Below, piece by piece: positions 52,693-60,931 of a stretch of 64,000 nt of DNA (positions are counted from its first letter, which is position 1; the number at the start of each line of letters is the position of its first letter). This DNA is from Hymenobacter taeanensis. GTDB lineage: Bacteria; Bacteroidota; Bacteroidia; Cytophagales; Hymenobacteraceae. Location of the stretch: assembly GCF_013137895.1 (NCBI RefSeq), contig NZ_CP053538.1, positions 3,689,001 to 3,753,000 on the forward strand, given 5' to 3'. The notes beneath the pieces were generated by a model that was not told where the DNA came from, did no database searches, and was given only the letters and a program-made list of their open reading frames with translations. A program made the position numbers and the translations under genes.

Positions 52693-53886
52693 ATGATACG
52701 TCACCTGTTTACCCTGATTTGGAACCGCAAACGCTCGAATTTTCTGCTCATGGCCGAAATTCTGCTGTCGTTCTTCGTGCTGTTTGTTGTGAGCGTGCTG
52801 CTCGTGAACAACTTCTACAACTACCGTCAGCCGTTGGGGTTTGTGCCCGATAATGTGTGGGAGTTTGATGTGGACCCCGGCTTGGATACCACCGACCGCA
52901 AAGGCACTTTGCGCCTGCTTGTACAGGAGCTGCAAGCCACCCCCGGTGTGGCAGCCGTCACCTGGACCAGCTCCAACACGCCCTTCTCGTTCAGCAACAT
53001 GAACACCGACCAGTATCACTACAAAGACAAGCAGGGCCCCCTGACGGAGCGCTATGATGTTGATGATGACATGGTGCGCGTGCTGGGGCAGAAGGTAGTA
53101 GCCGGCCGGTGGTTTGACCGCCGCGATGATGCTTCCACCCGCCCGCCCGTGGTCGTCAACCAGAAGTTTGCGGAGGAGGTATTCGGGCAGGAGTCTGCCG
53201 TTGGTAAGGTGCTCACCAACGATAAGCACGACCAGGAGTGGCAGATTGTAGGCGTGATAGAGGCCTACCGCTCAGGCAACGACTTTGCGGCCAACGAACC
53301 CGCCATTTTCGACCGGCGCGTGGTGCAGGATACCGCGCAGATTGGCAACCATGAGCAACCAATACTGCTGGTGCGCGTGCAGCCCGGGAGTGGCGCCGTG
53401 CTAGAGCAGCAGCTAGTGCGCAAAATCAAGCGGGTAACCAAGGGCTGGGATGCCAACGTGAACACCCTCGCTGAAAACCGCCAAGATAAGATGAAGTTCA
53501 TGCTCACGCCCTTGGTAGCCTTGGGGCTGGTAGGCCTGTTCTTAATCATCAATGTGGCGCTAGGCCTGTTTGGTGTACTATGGTACAACATCAACCAGCG
53601 CAAAGCCGAAATTGGGTTGCGCAGGGCCCTGGGCGCCACTGGTAACGGCATCAGCCGGCAATTTTTGGGAGAAATGCTGGTAGTCACCACCCTGGGAGTG
53701 GCTGGGGGCTTGTTGCTGGCCGTGCAGTTTCCGCTACTCGGGGTGTTTGGATTAGCTTCTCAGGTGTATGTGCAGGCTATGCTGCTGGCAACGGTGCTTA
53801 TCTACTTGCTGACGGCCATTTGCGCCCTGCAGCCCAGCCGTATTGCGGCTGGTATTCACCCAGCAGTGTCGTTGCGGGAGGAGTAG
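52693..53886 (+). CDS. ABC transporter permease 2 (MacB/FtsX-type)
   Basis: 397 aa with the same plan as permease 1: N-terminal TM (about 16-37, ILLSFFVLFVVSVLLVNNF), a periplasmic domain (about 40-270), three C-terminal helices (about 280-305, LVALGLVGLFLIINVALGLFGVLWYN; 320-345; 365-385) with RKAEIGLRRALGATG. The two permeases are distinct in sequence, so the membrane unit is probably a heterodimer powered by the ATPase at 50039. Exports or extracts an envelope substrate that I cannot identify. Confidence 0.9.
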   Translation: MIRHLFTLIWNRKRSNFLLMAEILLSFFVLFVVSVLLVNNFYNYRQPLGFVPDNVWEFDVDPGLDTTDRKGTLRLLVQELQATPGVAAVTWTSSNTPFSFSNMNTDQYHYKDKQGPLTERYDVDDDMVRVLGQKVVAGRWFDRRDDASTRPPVVVNQKFAEEVFGQESAVGKVLTNDKHDQEWQIVGVIEAYRSGNDFAANEPAIFDRRVVQDTAQIGNHEQPILLVRVQPGSGAVLEQQLVRKIKRVTKGWDANVNTLAENRQDKMKFMLTPLVALGLVGLFLIINVALGLFGVLWYNINQRKAEIGLRRALGATGNGISRQFLGEMLVVTTLGVAGGLLLAVQFPLLGVFGLASQVYVQAMLLATVLIYLLTAICALQPSRIAAGIHPAVSLREE

Positions 53887-53898
53887 TGTAGAAGGGCT

Positions 53899-53927
53899 CG
53901 TAGCTCGGCCTTTCGGGCTGGGCTACG
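53899..53927. terminator. Possible hairpin between permease 2 and the activator gene
   Basis: CGTAGCTCGGCC and GGCTGGGCTACG form a 12-bp stem with two G-U pairs around TTTCG. No T tract; weak support for ending the operon before the two-component genes. Confidence 0.35.
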
Positions 53928-54026
53928 GGTGATGGGGTAAGCCATTTACGCCTGCTGCTCACAGCCGGCAAAAGCACTCCTACCTCTCGATTTTCTCTGT
54001 AGCTTTTCCGTCCTTCGCAACCACGT

Positions 54027-55409
54027 ATGATTCTCATAATTGACGACGACTTAGCCGTCCGGACTTCGCTAGGGTTATTACTAAAGCAGGCGGGCTACGT
54101 AACCAAGGGGGTGGCCACGCCCGAAGAAGCCTTGCGCCACGTGCAAGAAACAGTGCCCTCCCTGATCCTGATGGACATGAATTTCTCACTCGAGACCAGT
54201 GGCCTTGACGGGTTACGGCTGCTAGGCCAGGTAAAACAGCTGGCCCCGCAGGTACCCGTGATTTTGATTACTGGGTGGGGCTCTATTGCACTGGCCGTGG
54301 AGGGCATGAAAGCCGGAGCCGCTGAGTTCGTGACCAAGCCCTGGAACAACGACTCCCTGCTGCAAACTATCCGGACAATTCTGAGCCTGCACGAGGCAGA
54401 ACCAGAAACAGACGCGGGTGCCCTCACTCGCCGGCAGCTGGACAAGCAGTATAACTTCAAGGGGATAGTAGGCCAGGATGCGCGTCTGTTGCAGGTGCTG
54501 CGCAACGTAGGCCAAGTAGCCGCCACCGATGCCTCCGTGCTAATCGAGGGTGAATCGGGCACCGGCAAAGAGCTCATTGCCGAGGCGGTGCACCAGAACA
54601 GCCACCGCCACCGACAGCCATTTGTGAAGGTAAACCTGGGCGGTATTTCGGCCTCCTTGTTTGAGAGCGAGATGTTTGGGCACCGGCGCGGCGCCTTTAC
54701 CGATGCTAAAACCGACCGCGTAGGCCGCTTTGAGCTTGCCAATGGTGGTACTATTTTTCTGGATGAGATTGGCGAGCTGGATCTGGGCTCCCAGGTAAAG
54801 CTGCTGCGGGTGCTGCAAGACCGCACCTACGAGGTGCTCGGCGACAGCAAGCCCCGCCGCCTCGATATTCGGGTGATTTGCGCCACCAACCGCAACCTGG
54901 CCGAGATGGTGCAACAAGGCCGCTTCCGCGAGGATCTGTTCTACCGCATCAACCTGATAACCGTGCGCCTGCCCGCTCTGCGTGAGCGTCCGCAGGATAT
55001 TCCGCTGCTGGTGCAGCACTTTGTAGATGGCCTGCGCGCCACTTACAACCGCCCTGCCCTGAAGGTGAGCACCCGCGCCCAGCACTGGCTGCAGGAGCAG
55101 CCGTTGCCGGGCAATATTCGGGAGTTGAAAAACCTGGTAGAGCGGGCCGTGCTGGTGAGCGGCAAAGATGAGCTGGGCCCCGAAGACTTTCAGGCGCAGT
55201 TTCAGCGTGTGCCCACCCGGCAGCCTGAGCCCGGCGAGCTGCCCGAACCAGGCACCATCACCCTCGATGAACTAGAGGCTCAAATGATTCGCCGCACGCT
55301 GGAGCACTACAGCGGCAACATCAGCCGCGTGGCTAAAGCCTTGGGTTTAAGCCGCGGCGCTCTTTACCGCCGACTGGAGAAATACGCCATTCCGTTTGAT
55401 GCGGAATAG
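54027..55409 (+). CDS. Sigma-54-dependent response regulator (NtrC type)
   Basis: 460 aa. Receiver domain (about 1-120) with IIDDD at 4-8 and phospho-acceptor Asp50 in LILMDMN; AAA+ domain (about 140-380) with Walker A GESGTGKE (173-180), the sigma-54 contact loop reading GAFTDA at 220-225 instead of GAFTGA, Walker B IFLDEI (241-246) and GNIRELKNLVERAV; C-terminal Fis-type helix-turn-helix (about 415-455, HYSGNISRVAKALGLSRGALYRRLEKY). It activates sigma-54 promoters after phosphorylation by the kinase encoded next; the two dyads at 46916 and 49859 are its likely sites. Confidence 0.94.
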   Translation: MILIIDDDLAVRTSLGLLLKQAGYVTKGVATPEEALRHVQETVPSLILMDMNFSLETSGLDGLRLLGQVKQLAPQVPVILITGWGSIALAVEGMKAGAAEFVTKPWNNDSLLQTIRTILSLHEAEPETDAGALTRRQLDKQYNFKGIVGQDARLLQVLRNVGQVAATDASVLIEGESGTGKELIAEAVHQNSHRHRQPFVKVNLGGISASLFESEMFGHRRGAFTDAKTDRVGRFELANGGTIFLDEIGELDLGSQVKLLRVLQDRTYEVLGDSKPRRLDIRVICATNRNLAEMVQQGRFREDLFYRINLITVRLPALRERPQDIPLLVQHFVDGLRATYNRPALKVSTRAQHWLQEQPLPGNIRELKNLVERAVLVSGKDELGPEDFQAQFQRVPTRQPEPGELPEPGTITLDELEAQMIRRTLEHYSGNISRVAKALGLSRGALYRRLEKYAIPFDAE

Positions 55410-55435
55410 ATGCCAGCGAATCCCATCTTTACCAC

Positions 55436-55469
55436 GAACGTCATGCTTTATCCCAAGAGCATGACGTTC
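55436..55469 (+). terminator. Hairpin between response regulator and kinase genes
   Basis: GAACGTCATGCT and AGCATGACGTTC form a 12-bp perfect stem followed by TCCATTTT. It carries the same palindrome core as 36687-36721. It could attenuate read-through into the kinase gene 92 bases later. Confidence 0.6.
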
Positions 55470-55501
55470 TCCATTTTACTCACAGCCCATAGTCTCCCTG
55501 C

Positions 55502-56800
55502 ATGACTCTCCGCGTACAATTTCTGCTGTTTGTAGTGCTGATTCATGCAGTACTTATTGTGCTGGCAGCGCAAATAATGCGGACGAATGCCCCTCTTTTC
55601 CTGGGGCTTGAGGCGCTGCTGGGAGTCAGTATTTACCTAACCGTTCGGCTGTATAAAGGCTTTGTGCGGCCTTTCCAACTGATTGCCGCTGGCACGGAAG
55701 CCATTCGGGCCAAAGATTTCTCTATGAAATTTGTGCCCGTAGGCCAGCGTGAAATGGACCAGCTCATTGATGTGTATAACCACATGATTGATGAGCTGCG
55801 CAACGAGCGCGTAACCCAGCACGAGAAAAGCTACCTCCTTGAAAGCCTTATTCAGGCCTCGCCCGCTGGGGTGCTCTTGCTCACGTTTGATGGCCGCATT
55901 GAGGGAGTGAATCCGGCCGCTGAGCATATGCTAGGCCTGTCAACTAAGCAGCTGTTAGGAGAAAGGCCCGATCAATTACCCGGCGACTGGGGCCCCGCGC
56001 TGGCTAACCTCTCAGAGCAGGAGCCCCAAGTGGTACAGCTCTCGGGTATTCAAACCTACCGGGCCCACTGCTCCCGATTTGTAGACCGTGGTTTCACGCG
56101 GCGGTTTATTATGCTGGAGGAGCTAACCCAAGACCTGATTCGGCAGGAAAAACAGGCCTACGGGAAATTGATCCGGATGATGTCGCATGAAATCAACAAC
56201 TCCATCGGCGCCATCAACTCCATTCTGCAAAGCTTCCATTACTATGCCCCCCAGCTGCAACTCACCGACCAGCCCGACTTCATAGAGGCCCTCGATGTGT
56301 CCATTAACCGCAATACCCACCTGGCGAACTTCATTGCCAACTTTGCCAACCTGGTGCGTCTGCCCTTGCCGCAGCGCCAGCCCACCGATGTACACGAGCT
56401 GCTGCGCACCACCGAGCGTCTGCTGCATGTGCAGGTAGAGCGCCGCCAGATTTGCTGGCACTGGGAGCTGGCACCCGAGCCGTTAATAGTTGACTTGGAC
56501 CCTCTGCAACTGGAGCAAGCGTTACTGAACATCTGCAAAAACGCTCTCGAGGCCATCGGCGAACAGGGCAACGTGTGGGTGCGCACTACGGCAAACCCAG
56601 CGCAGGTCATCATTGAAAATGATGGGCCCGGTATTCCACCTGATGTGCAACGCCGCCTATTTACACCCTTCTTCAGCACCAAGCGCGACGGGCAAGGCAT
56701 CGGCCTCACTCTCATCCGCGACATACTGCTGCAGCATGAATTCAGCTTCGGTCTCGAAACTAGGAGCAACGGCCGGACGGCCTTTAGCATCCGGTTTTAA
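55502..56800 (+). CDS. PAS-containing sensor histidine kinase
   Basis: 432 aa. Two N-terminal hydrophobic helices (about 5-24 and 31-50) with almost no periplasmic loop, a HAMP-like linker (about 55-105), a PAS domain (about 112-208, SPAGVLLLTFDGRIEGVNPAAEHMLG), an H-box with His229 (MMSHEINNSIGAINSIL) and a HATPase domain (about 310-432, ALLNICKNALEAI, VIIENDGPGIPPDVQRRLFTPFFSTKRDGQGIGLTLIRDIL). Since it lacks a sensory loop it probably senses within the membrane or cytoplasm, as do kinases of cell-envelope stress. Cognate to the regulator at 54027. Confidence 0.92.
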   Translation: MTLRVQFLLFVVLIHAVLIVLAAQIMRTNAPLFLGLEALLGVSIYLTVRLYKGFVRPFQLIAAGTEAIRAKDFSMKFVPVGQREMDQLIDVYNHMIDELRNERVTQHEKSYLLESLIQASPAGVLLLTFDGRIEGVNPAAEHMLGLSTKQLLGERPDQLPGDWGPALANLSEQEPQVVQLSGIQTYRAHCSRFVDRGFTRRFIMLEELTQDLIRQEKQAYGKLIRMMSHEINNSIGAINSILQSFHYYAPQLQLTDQPDFIEALDVSINRNTHLANFIANFANLVRLPLPQRQPTDVHELLRTTERLLHVQVERRQICWHWELAPEPLIVDLDPLQLEQALLNICKNALEAIGEQGNVWVRTTANPAQVIIENDGPGIPPDVQRRLFTPFFSTKRDGQGIGLTLIRDILLQHEFSFGLETRSNGRTAFSIRF

Positions 56801-56918
56801 TGCCAGGCTGTATCATAATGCATAAGAAAACTCCGACCCAGTGGCTGCTCATTACAAGAACGGCAGATTCACCAGATCGGAGTGTAGCACGCCACTAGGC
56901 CTAGGCCACAGCCGGCAG

Positions 56919-58379
56919 CTATTTTCTTTTTACGGGTGCGGCCGGCTTCTTAGCGGCAGGTTTGGCCGCACCGGGTTTAGCGTCAGCTACTACCTGCCCA
57001 TTGCGGAAGTTTTTCTTCTCCTTCACCGTAGTGCCATCGGCCTCAAAGTAGCTCCAAACGCCGCTTTCCTTTCCGTTGCGGAAAAGGCCGGAAACCTCGG
57101 TAGTGCCATCTTCACGCAGCTGCCGGTATGGGCCGGTCTTCAGGCCTTTCACGTAGGTAGATTCTGATTTCAGCTTGCCCGATGGGTAATATTCCTGGCC
57201 TAGGCCAGTAGCGCGGCCGCCTTCATACACTAGTTTGCTTTTGATGCTGCCCGTGGGGTAGAAGGTAGTCTGCTCTCCCGTGAGTTTACCGTTCACGTAG
57301 GTTTCCTGCTTCTGCACCTCCTTGCCCCCCGGATAAAAGACCCGCCAAACCCCCGCGGGCTGATTGTTCTTGTACCCCTGCTCCTCGTGCGGAAAGCCGT
57401 CCTCAAAGAACGTCGTGACTTTCCGGTCACGGCCCTGATTCGCGTAATCAATTTTCTGCTCTACTTTCCCCGACTCGTAGTAGTCTTGCTGGGTGCCCAC
57501 CAATACGCCCTGCCGGTAGGTCTGGGTGCTCTTGATGGCTCCGCTTTCGTAGTACGATTTGGCGGGCCCGTCGAGGTTGCTGGTGCCGCCGGCCAGGTTC
57601 TTGGCCTGGGAGGTAAGGTCGTCGGCCAGAGGGTTTTTCACGGCCCTCCCCGCCAACGTGGCCGGTACATAGGTGCCCTCAGTGCGTAGCTTGCCGGAGC
57701 GGTAGTAGCTATGGTAACTCCCGCGCCCCGATTTGTCAGCCTGCACATCGGTTTCTATCTGGCCGTTGTCATAATACGTTTTGTATGGCCCGGCCAATAG
57801 GCCTCGGTTGTAGGTGCCTTCGCTTTGCAGCTGGCCGTTCTCGTAATAGGTCTTAGCAGAGCCATTCGCCTGCCCATTCTGGTAAGTGATTTCAGCCCGC
57901 GTTTTACCCGATGGATACAGCTCCCGGATGGGGCCGGCGGGCTGCCCGCCCAATAGCGTAGTTTCCAGCTTTATCTCGCCATTGGGGTGGTAAAACCGTA
58001 ACTGGCCCGTGGGCTGATCATTTTCATACGTGCCCTCCTGGGCTATTTTACCAGTTTCATAGTACGTTTTGAAGGGACCTTGGCGTACTCCATCTTGGTA
58101 AGTAACCTCTATGCGCCGCCCGCCATTCGGGTGAAACTCCACGTAGGCAGAATCGCGCTTGCCGGCGGTGTAGCGGGTTTGGGCCTCCAGCTTACCCGAG
58201 CGGTAAAAGCGTTTGTAGGGGCCTTCCATCACCGTATCACTGGCTACTACTGCCGAGTAGACTTCGTGCTTACGGGTGTTTGTGGAATCATAGTAAGTAG
58301 TGAAGCGCCTAAGTTTCTGGGCTTTAGCCGTTGTAATGGCTAACAGCCCCAGGGGCAGCATCAAAAAAAAACGTTTCAT
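56919..58379 (-). CDS. Exported YwqK/MORN-like repeat protein
   Basis: 486 aa from ATG at 58379 (MKRFFLMLPLGLLAITTAKAQ is a signal peptide). The body consists of more than a dozen ~23-residue repeats of the kind YYxNGxxxxEGTYxxGxxxGxxK (for example TYYENGQLQSEGTYNRGLLAGPYKTYYDNG). These are YwqK-family/MORN-variant beta-hairpin repeats, often labelled toxin-antitoxin YwqK antitoxin; no toxin is seen nearby and that label should not be taken literally. The C-terminus is basic and Lys/Ala/Pro-rich. Predicted periplasmic or surface protein of unknown role. Confidence 0.87.
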   Translation of the reverse strand: MKRFFLMLPLGLLAITTAKAQKLRRFTTYYDSTNTRKHEVYSAVVASDTVMEGPYKRFYRSGKLEAQTRYTAGKRDSAYVEFHPNGGRRIEVTYQDGVRQGPFKTYYETGKIAQEGTYENDQPTGQLRFYHPNGEIKLETTLLGGQPAGPIRELYPSGKTRAEITYQNGQANGSAKTYYENGQLQSEGTYNRGLLAGPYKTYYDNGQIETDVQADKSGRGSYHSYYRSGKLRTEGTYVPATLAGRAVKNPLADDLTSQAKNLAGGTSNLDGPAKSYYESGAIKSTQTYRQGVLVGTQQDYYESGKVEQKIDYANQGRDRKVTTFFEDGFPHEEQGYKNNQPAGVWRVFYPGGKEVQKQETYVNGKLTGEQTTFYPTGSIKSKLVYEGGRATGLGQEYYPSGKLKSESTYVKGLKTGPYRQLREDGTTEVSGLFRNGKESGVWSYFEADGTTVKEKKNFRNGQVVADAKPGAAKPAAKKPAAPVKRK

Positions 58380-58473
58380 AGCTGCAAGAACGAAAGATTG
58401 CTCCAGAAAAGTGCAAATGACAAGCATCAGCACGGTGCCCCGCTAGCAACCTTCGTGCCTAGGAGGCAAAACA

Positions 58474-58503
58474 AAAGCCCCACCGCATTTGCGGTGAGGC
58501 TTT
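58474..58503 (-). terminator. Terminator of the thiolase gene
   Basis: AAAGCCCCACCGCA and TGCGGTGAGGCTTT form a 14-base stem with one mismatch around TT, followed on the minus strand by a T-rich run (TTTGTTTTG). It lies 41 bases past the thiolase stop. Confidence 0.85.
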
Positions 58504-58543
58504 CGGTTATTGATAATTTGGAGAGGCAGCGCGAGTGGCGAAA

Positions 58544-59725
58544 TTACAGCTTTTCTACCACGATGCTTGAAGCACCGCCGCCGCCGTTGCAAATACCGGT
58601 TACGCCAATTTTGCCGCCTTCATTCTGCAGCACGTTTAGCAGCGTAGTCATGATGCGCGCCCCCGAAGCCCCGAGAGGGTGGCCCAGGCTAACGGCACCA
58701 CCATACACGTTCACTTTCGCGCCTTCTAGGTTCAGCAGCTTGTTGTTAGCTAGTGATACCACCGAGAAAGCCTCGTTGATTTCGTAGAAGTCTACATCTT
58801 TCGCCTCCAGGCCGGCGTGTTTAAGTGCCTTCGGGATGGCCAGGGAAGGAGTGGTGGTGAACCACTCAGGGGCCTGCTCAGCATCGGCGAAGCCGCGGAT
58901 GCGGGCCAGCGGCGTTACGCCCAGCTCTTCTGCCTTTTCGCGGCTCATCAGCAGTACCGCAGCGGCACCATCGTTGAGGGTAGAGGCGTTGGCGGCGGTT
59001 ACCGTTCCTTCTTTGGTGAAGGCCGCCTTCAGGCCGGAAAACTTCGTGAAGTCAACCTTAGTGTACTCCTCGTCGTCTTCGACCACGGTGCTCTTTCCGC
59101 GCACGGTAATCGTTACGGGAATGATTTCGTCCTTCTTCTTGCCGGCTTTGGCGGCCTGAGCGCTCCGCTCATACGACTGCTGCGCAAAAGCATCCTGCTC
59201 TTCGCGGGTAATGCCGTAGTGCGCTGCGGTAGCGTCGGCGGCGTTGCCCATAGCGTAATCGTTGTAGGGGTCCCAAAGGCCATCCTTCATCAGGCCGTCA
59301 ATCATTTGGCCGTGGCCGTACTTGGCACCAAAGCGGGCTTTATCAAGGTAGTACGGAACGTTCGACATGCTTTCCATACCGCCGGCCAGAATCACATCGG
59401 CCTGACCCAGCATAATAGCCTGGGAGGCAAACATGATGGCTTTTGTGCCTGAAGCACACACTTTATTCACCGTAGTGCACTCAACAGTATCAGGTAGGCC
59501 AGCCTTTTTTGCAGCCTGACGGGCGGGCGCCTGGCCTAGGTTGGCCGAAATGACGTTGCCCATAATTACCTGTTGAACTTCTTTTGGGTCGATGCCAGCT
59601 TTTTCCAGCGCACCTTTTAGGGCAATGCCGCCCAGATCAGTTGCGGAAAGCGACGACAGGCTGCCGCCGAAAGAGCCGATAGGTGTGCGCACCGCGGCAA
59701 CAATTACCACTTCTTTGGTTTGCAT
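58544..59725 (-). CDS. Acetyl-CoA C-acyltransferase (thiolase)
   Basis: 393 aa, normal length. VVIVAAVRTPIGSFGGSLSSL at the N-terminus, active-site Cys90 in TVNKVCASGTKAIMFA, NEAFSVV, GGAVSLGHPLGASGAR (catalytic His) and the C-terminal GICNGGGGASSIVVEKL with the second catalytic Cys. Forms or cleaves acetoacetyl-CoA or longer 3-ketoacyl-CoA. No dehydrogenase or hydratase partner adjacent, so biosynthetic (AtoB-like) or degradative use cannot be told apart. Confidence 0.95.
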   Translation of the reverse strand: MQTKEVVIVAAVRTPIGSFGGSLSSLSATDLGGIALKGALEKAGIDPKEVQQVIMGNVISANLGQAPARQAAKKAGLPDTVECTTVNKVCASGTKAIMFASQAIMLGQADVILAGGMESMSNVPYYLDKARFGAKYGHGQMIDGLMKDGLWDPYNDYAMGNAADATAAHYGITREEQDAFAQQSYERSAQAAKAGKKKDEIIPVTITVRGKSTVVEDDEEYTKVDFTKFSGLKAAFTKEGTVTAANASTLNDGAAAVLLMSREKAEELGVTPLARIRGFADAEQAPEWFTTTPSLAIPKALKHAGLEAKDVDFYEINEAFSVVSLANNKLLNLEGAKVNVYGGAVSLGHPLGASGARIMTTLLNVLQNEGGKIGVTGICNGGGGASSIVVEKL

Positions 59726-59938
59726 ATACTACGTGGGGTGGGTTAGGTGGATTTGTGGGCTAAAGGTAGAACTAAGAATTGAGAGCATGGAACCAGACAG
59801 AGCCGGCGTAGTAGCAATCCTGTTGCAGCCCGTTGAATACTACACGTAAAATCACTTCCCGGTTTTGCAGGGCCTGCTTGCCGAGGCCTAAGAGCTTGCC
59901 TGTACCCGGAGTTTCAGCAGTTAGCTGTAAGTTGCTAC

Positions 59939-60931
59939 CTACCAGCCGGGTTTGGTTTTATCGGTAGGGCGCGTGCTCTTACGTGGTAGTTGCTGCAGGT
60001 ATTGCTGCTCTGCGGCGTGCATAGCCTCGAGCAGCTGACGGGCCTGGCCGGAGCTTAAATTCATTTGCTGCAGCCGCGCCCGTTGCGTTTGGAGCTGGGC
60101 TTCATCCAGTGCCGCCTGCTCAGTACCACCCCGGGAGCTGGTGCCTCCTGGCGCTTCGGGTCCTGTAGCTTCGTCGCTAAGCCCCCGCACTGAGCCCGGT
60201 TGGTTGCCGCGCGCCACTTCTCGCTGCTCGCCGCGGCCAGGCATAAAGCCGTTGGGGGCAGAATTACCCGCATTGCTGGAGGGTTGGTCAGAGGCTGGCT
60301 TGCCCTGAGCATTGGGCTGTGATTGAGGCGCAGTGCGTGGGTCTTGTGGCCTTGTAGGGTCATTGAGTTGCCCCTGCTGGTCAGCGCCGGGCTTAGGGCG
60401 AGGCCGCTGCTCTGGGTTCTGCGGGTCAGGCGTACGGTGCTCGTTTACATCGGGGCTGCCATCGGAGCCGGGAGGTGGTATCTGTGGATCATTGGCCCGC
60501 CGGGCGAGATAGTCCCGCAATACCTCGTAATTAAATCGCGCATCCGCGTTTCGAGGGTTAGCAACCAAAGACTGCCGTAATAAGGCTATGGCATGGGCAT
60601 AGTCACTTTTTTGAGTGGCCAAATTAGCCAGCTGTTGCAAGGCTACACTCCGGATAGCGGGAGTGGAGCTAGTAAGCAAATGCCCATAGTAGCCGCGCGC
60701 TTCGGCACTACGCCCCATGCGGGCGGTAGCGTGGGCCAAATTGAGCCACACCTTATCATCTTGGCTGCCCAAACGTATAGCTGCTTCTTTGTAGGCCTGT
60801 GCTGCGAGGCGGTACTCTTGCCGGGCGTAGGCCTGTTCCCCCCGAGCAATGGCAGCGTTGCGGTCATGAATGCGCGAGAGGCCGCCCCAAGAACTTAGCA
60901 GTAGTATGCTACTTAGCAACAGGGTTCTCAT
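59939..60931 (-). CDS. TPR protein of Bat (aerotolerance) type
   Basis: 330 aa. N-terminal hydrophobic stretch (MRTLLLSSILLLSSWGGL), then TPR-like helices (about 25-140, EQAYARQEYRLAAQAYKEAAIRL and YAHAIALLRQSLVANPRNADARFNYEVL), then a long disordered Pro/Gln/Ser-rich segment (about 150-275) and a C-terminal helix (LQQMNLSSGQARQLLEAMHAAEQQYLQQLPR). Resembles BatC, which accompanies the VWA proteins BatA/B in the periplasm. The start overlaps the VWA stop by 4 bases (ATGA), so both are one operon. Confidence 0.85.
   Translation of the reverse strand: MRTLLLSSILLLSSWGGLSRIHDRNAAIARGEQAYARQEYRLAAQAYKEAAIRLGSQDDKVWLNLAHATARMGRSAEARGYYGHLLTSSTPAIRSVALQQLANLATQKSDYAHAIALLRQSLVANPRNADARFNYEVLRDYLARRANDPQIPPPGSDGSPDVNEHRTPDPQNPEQRPRPKPGADQQGQLNDPTRPQDPRTAPQSQPNAQGKPASDQPSSNAGNSAPNGFMPGRGEQREVARGNQPGSVRGLSDEATGPEAPGGTSSRGGTEQAALDEAQLQTQRARLQQMNLSSGQARQLLEAMHAAEQQYLQQLPRKSTRPTDKTKPGW

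Noticed and set aside
56919..58379. Toxin-antitoxin system label for the YwqK protein
   Set aside because: No toxin gene beside it; the protein has a signal peptide and many hairpin repeats, unlike an antitoxin.
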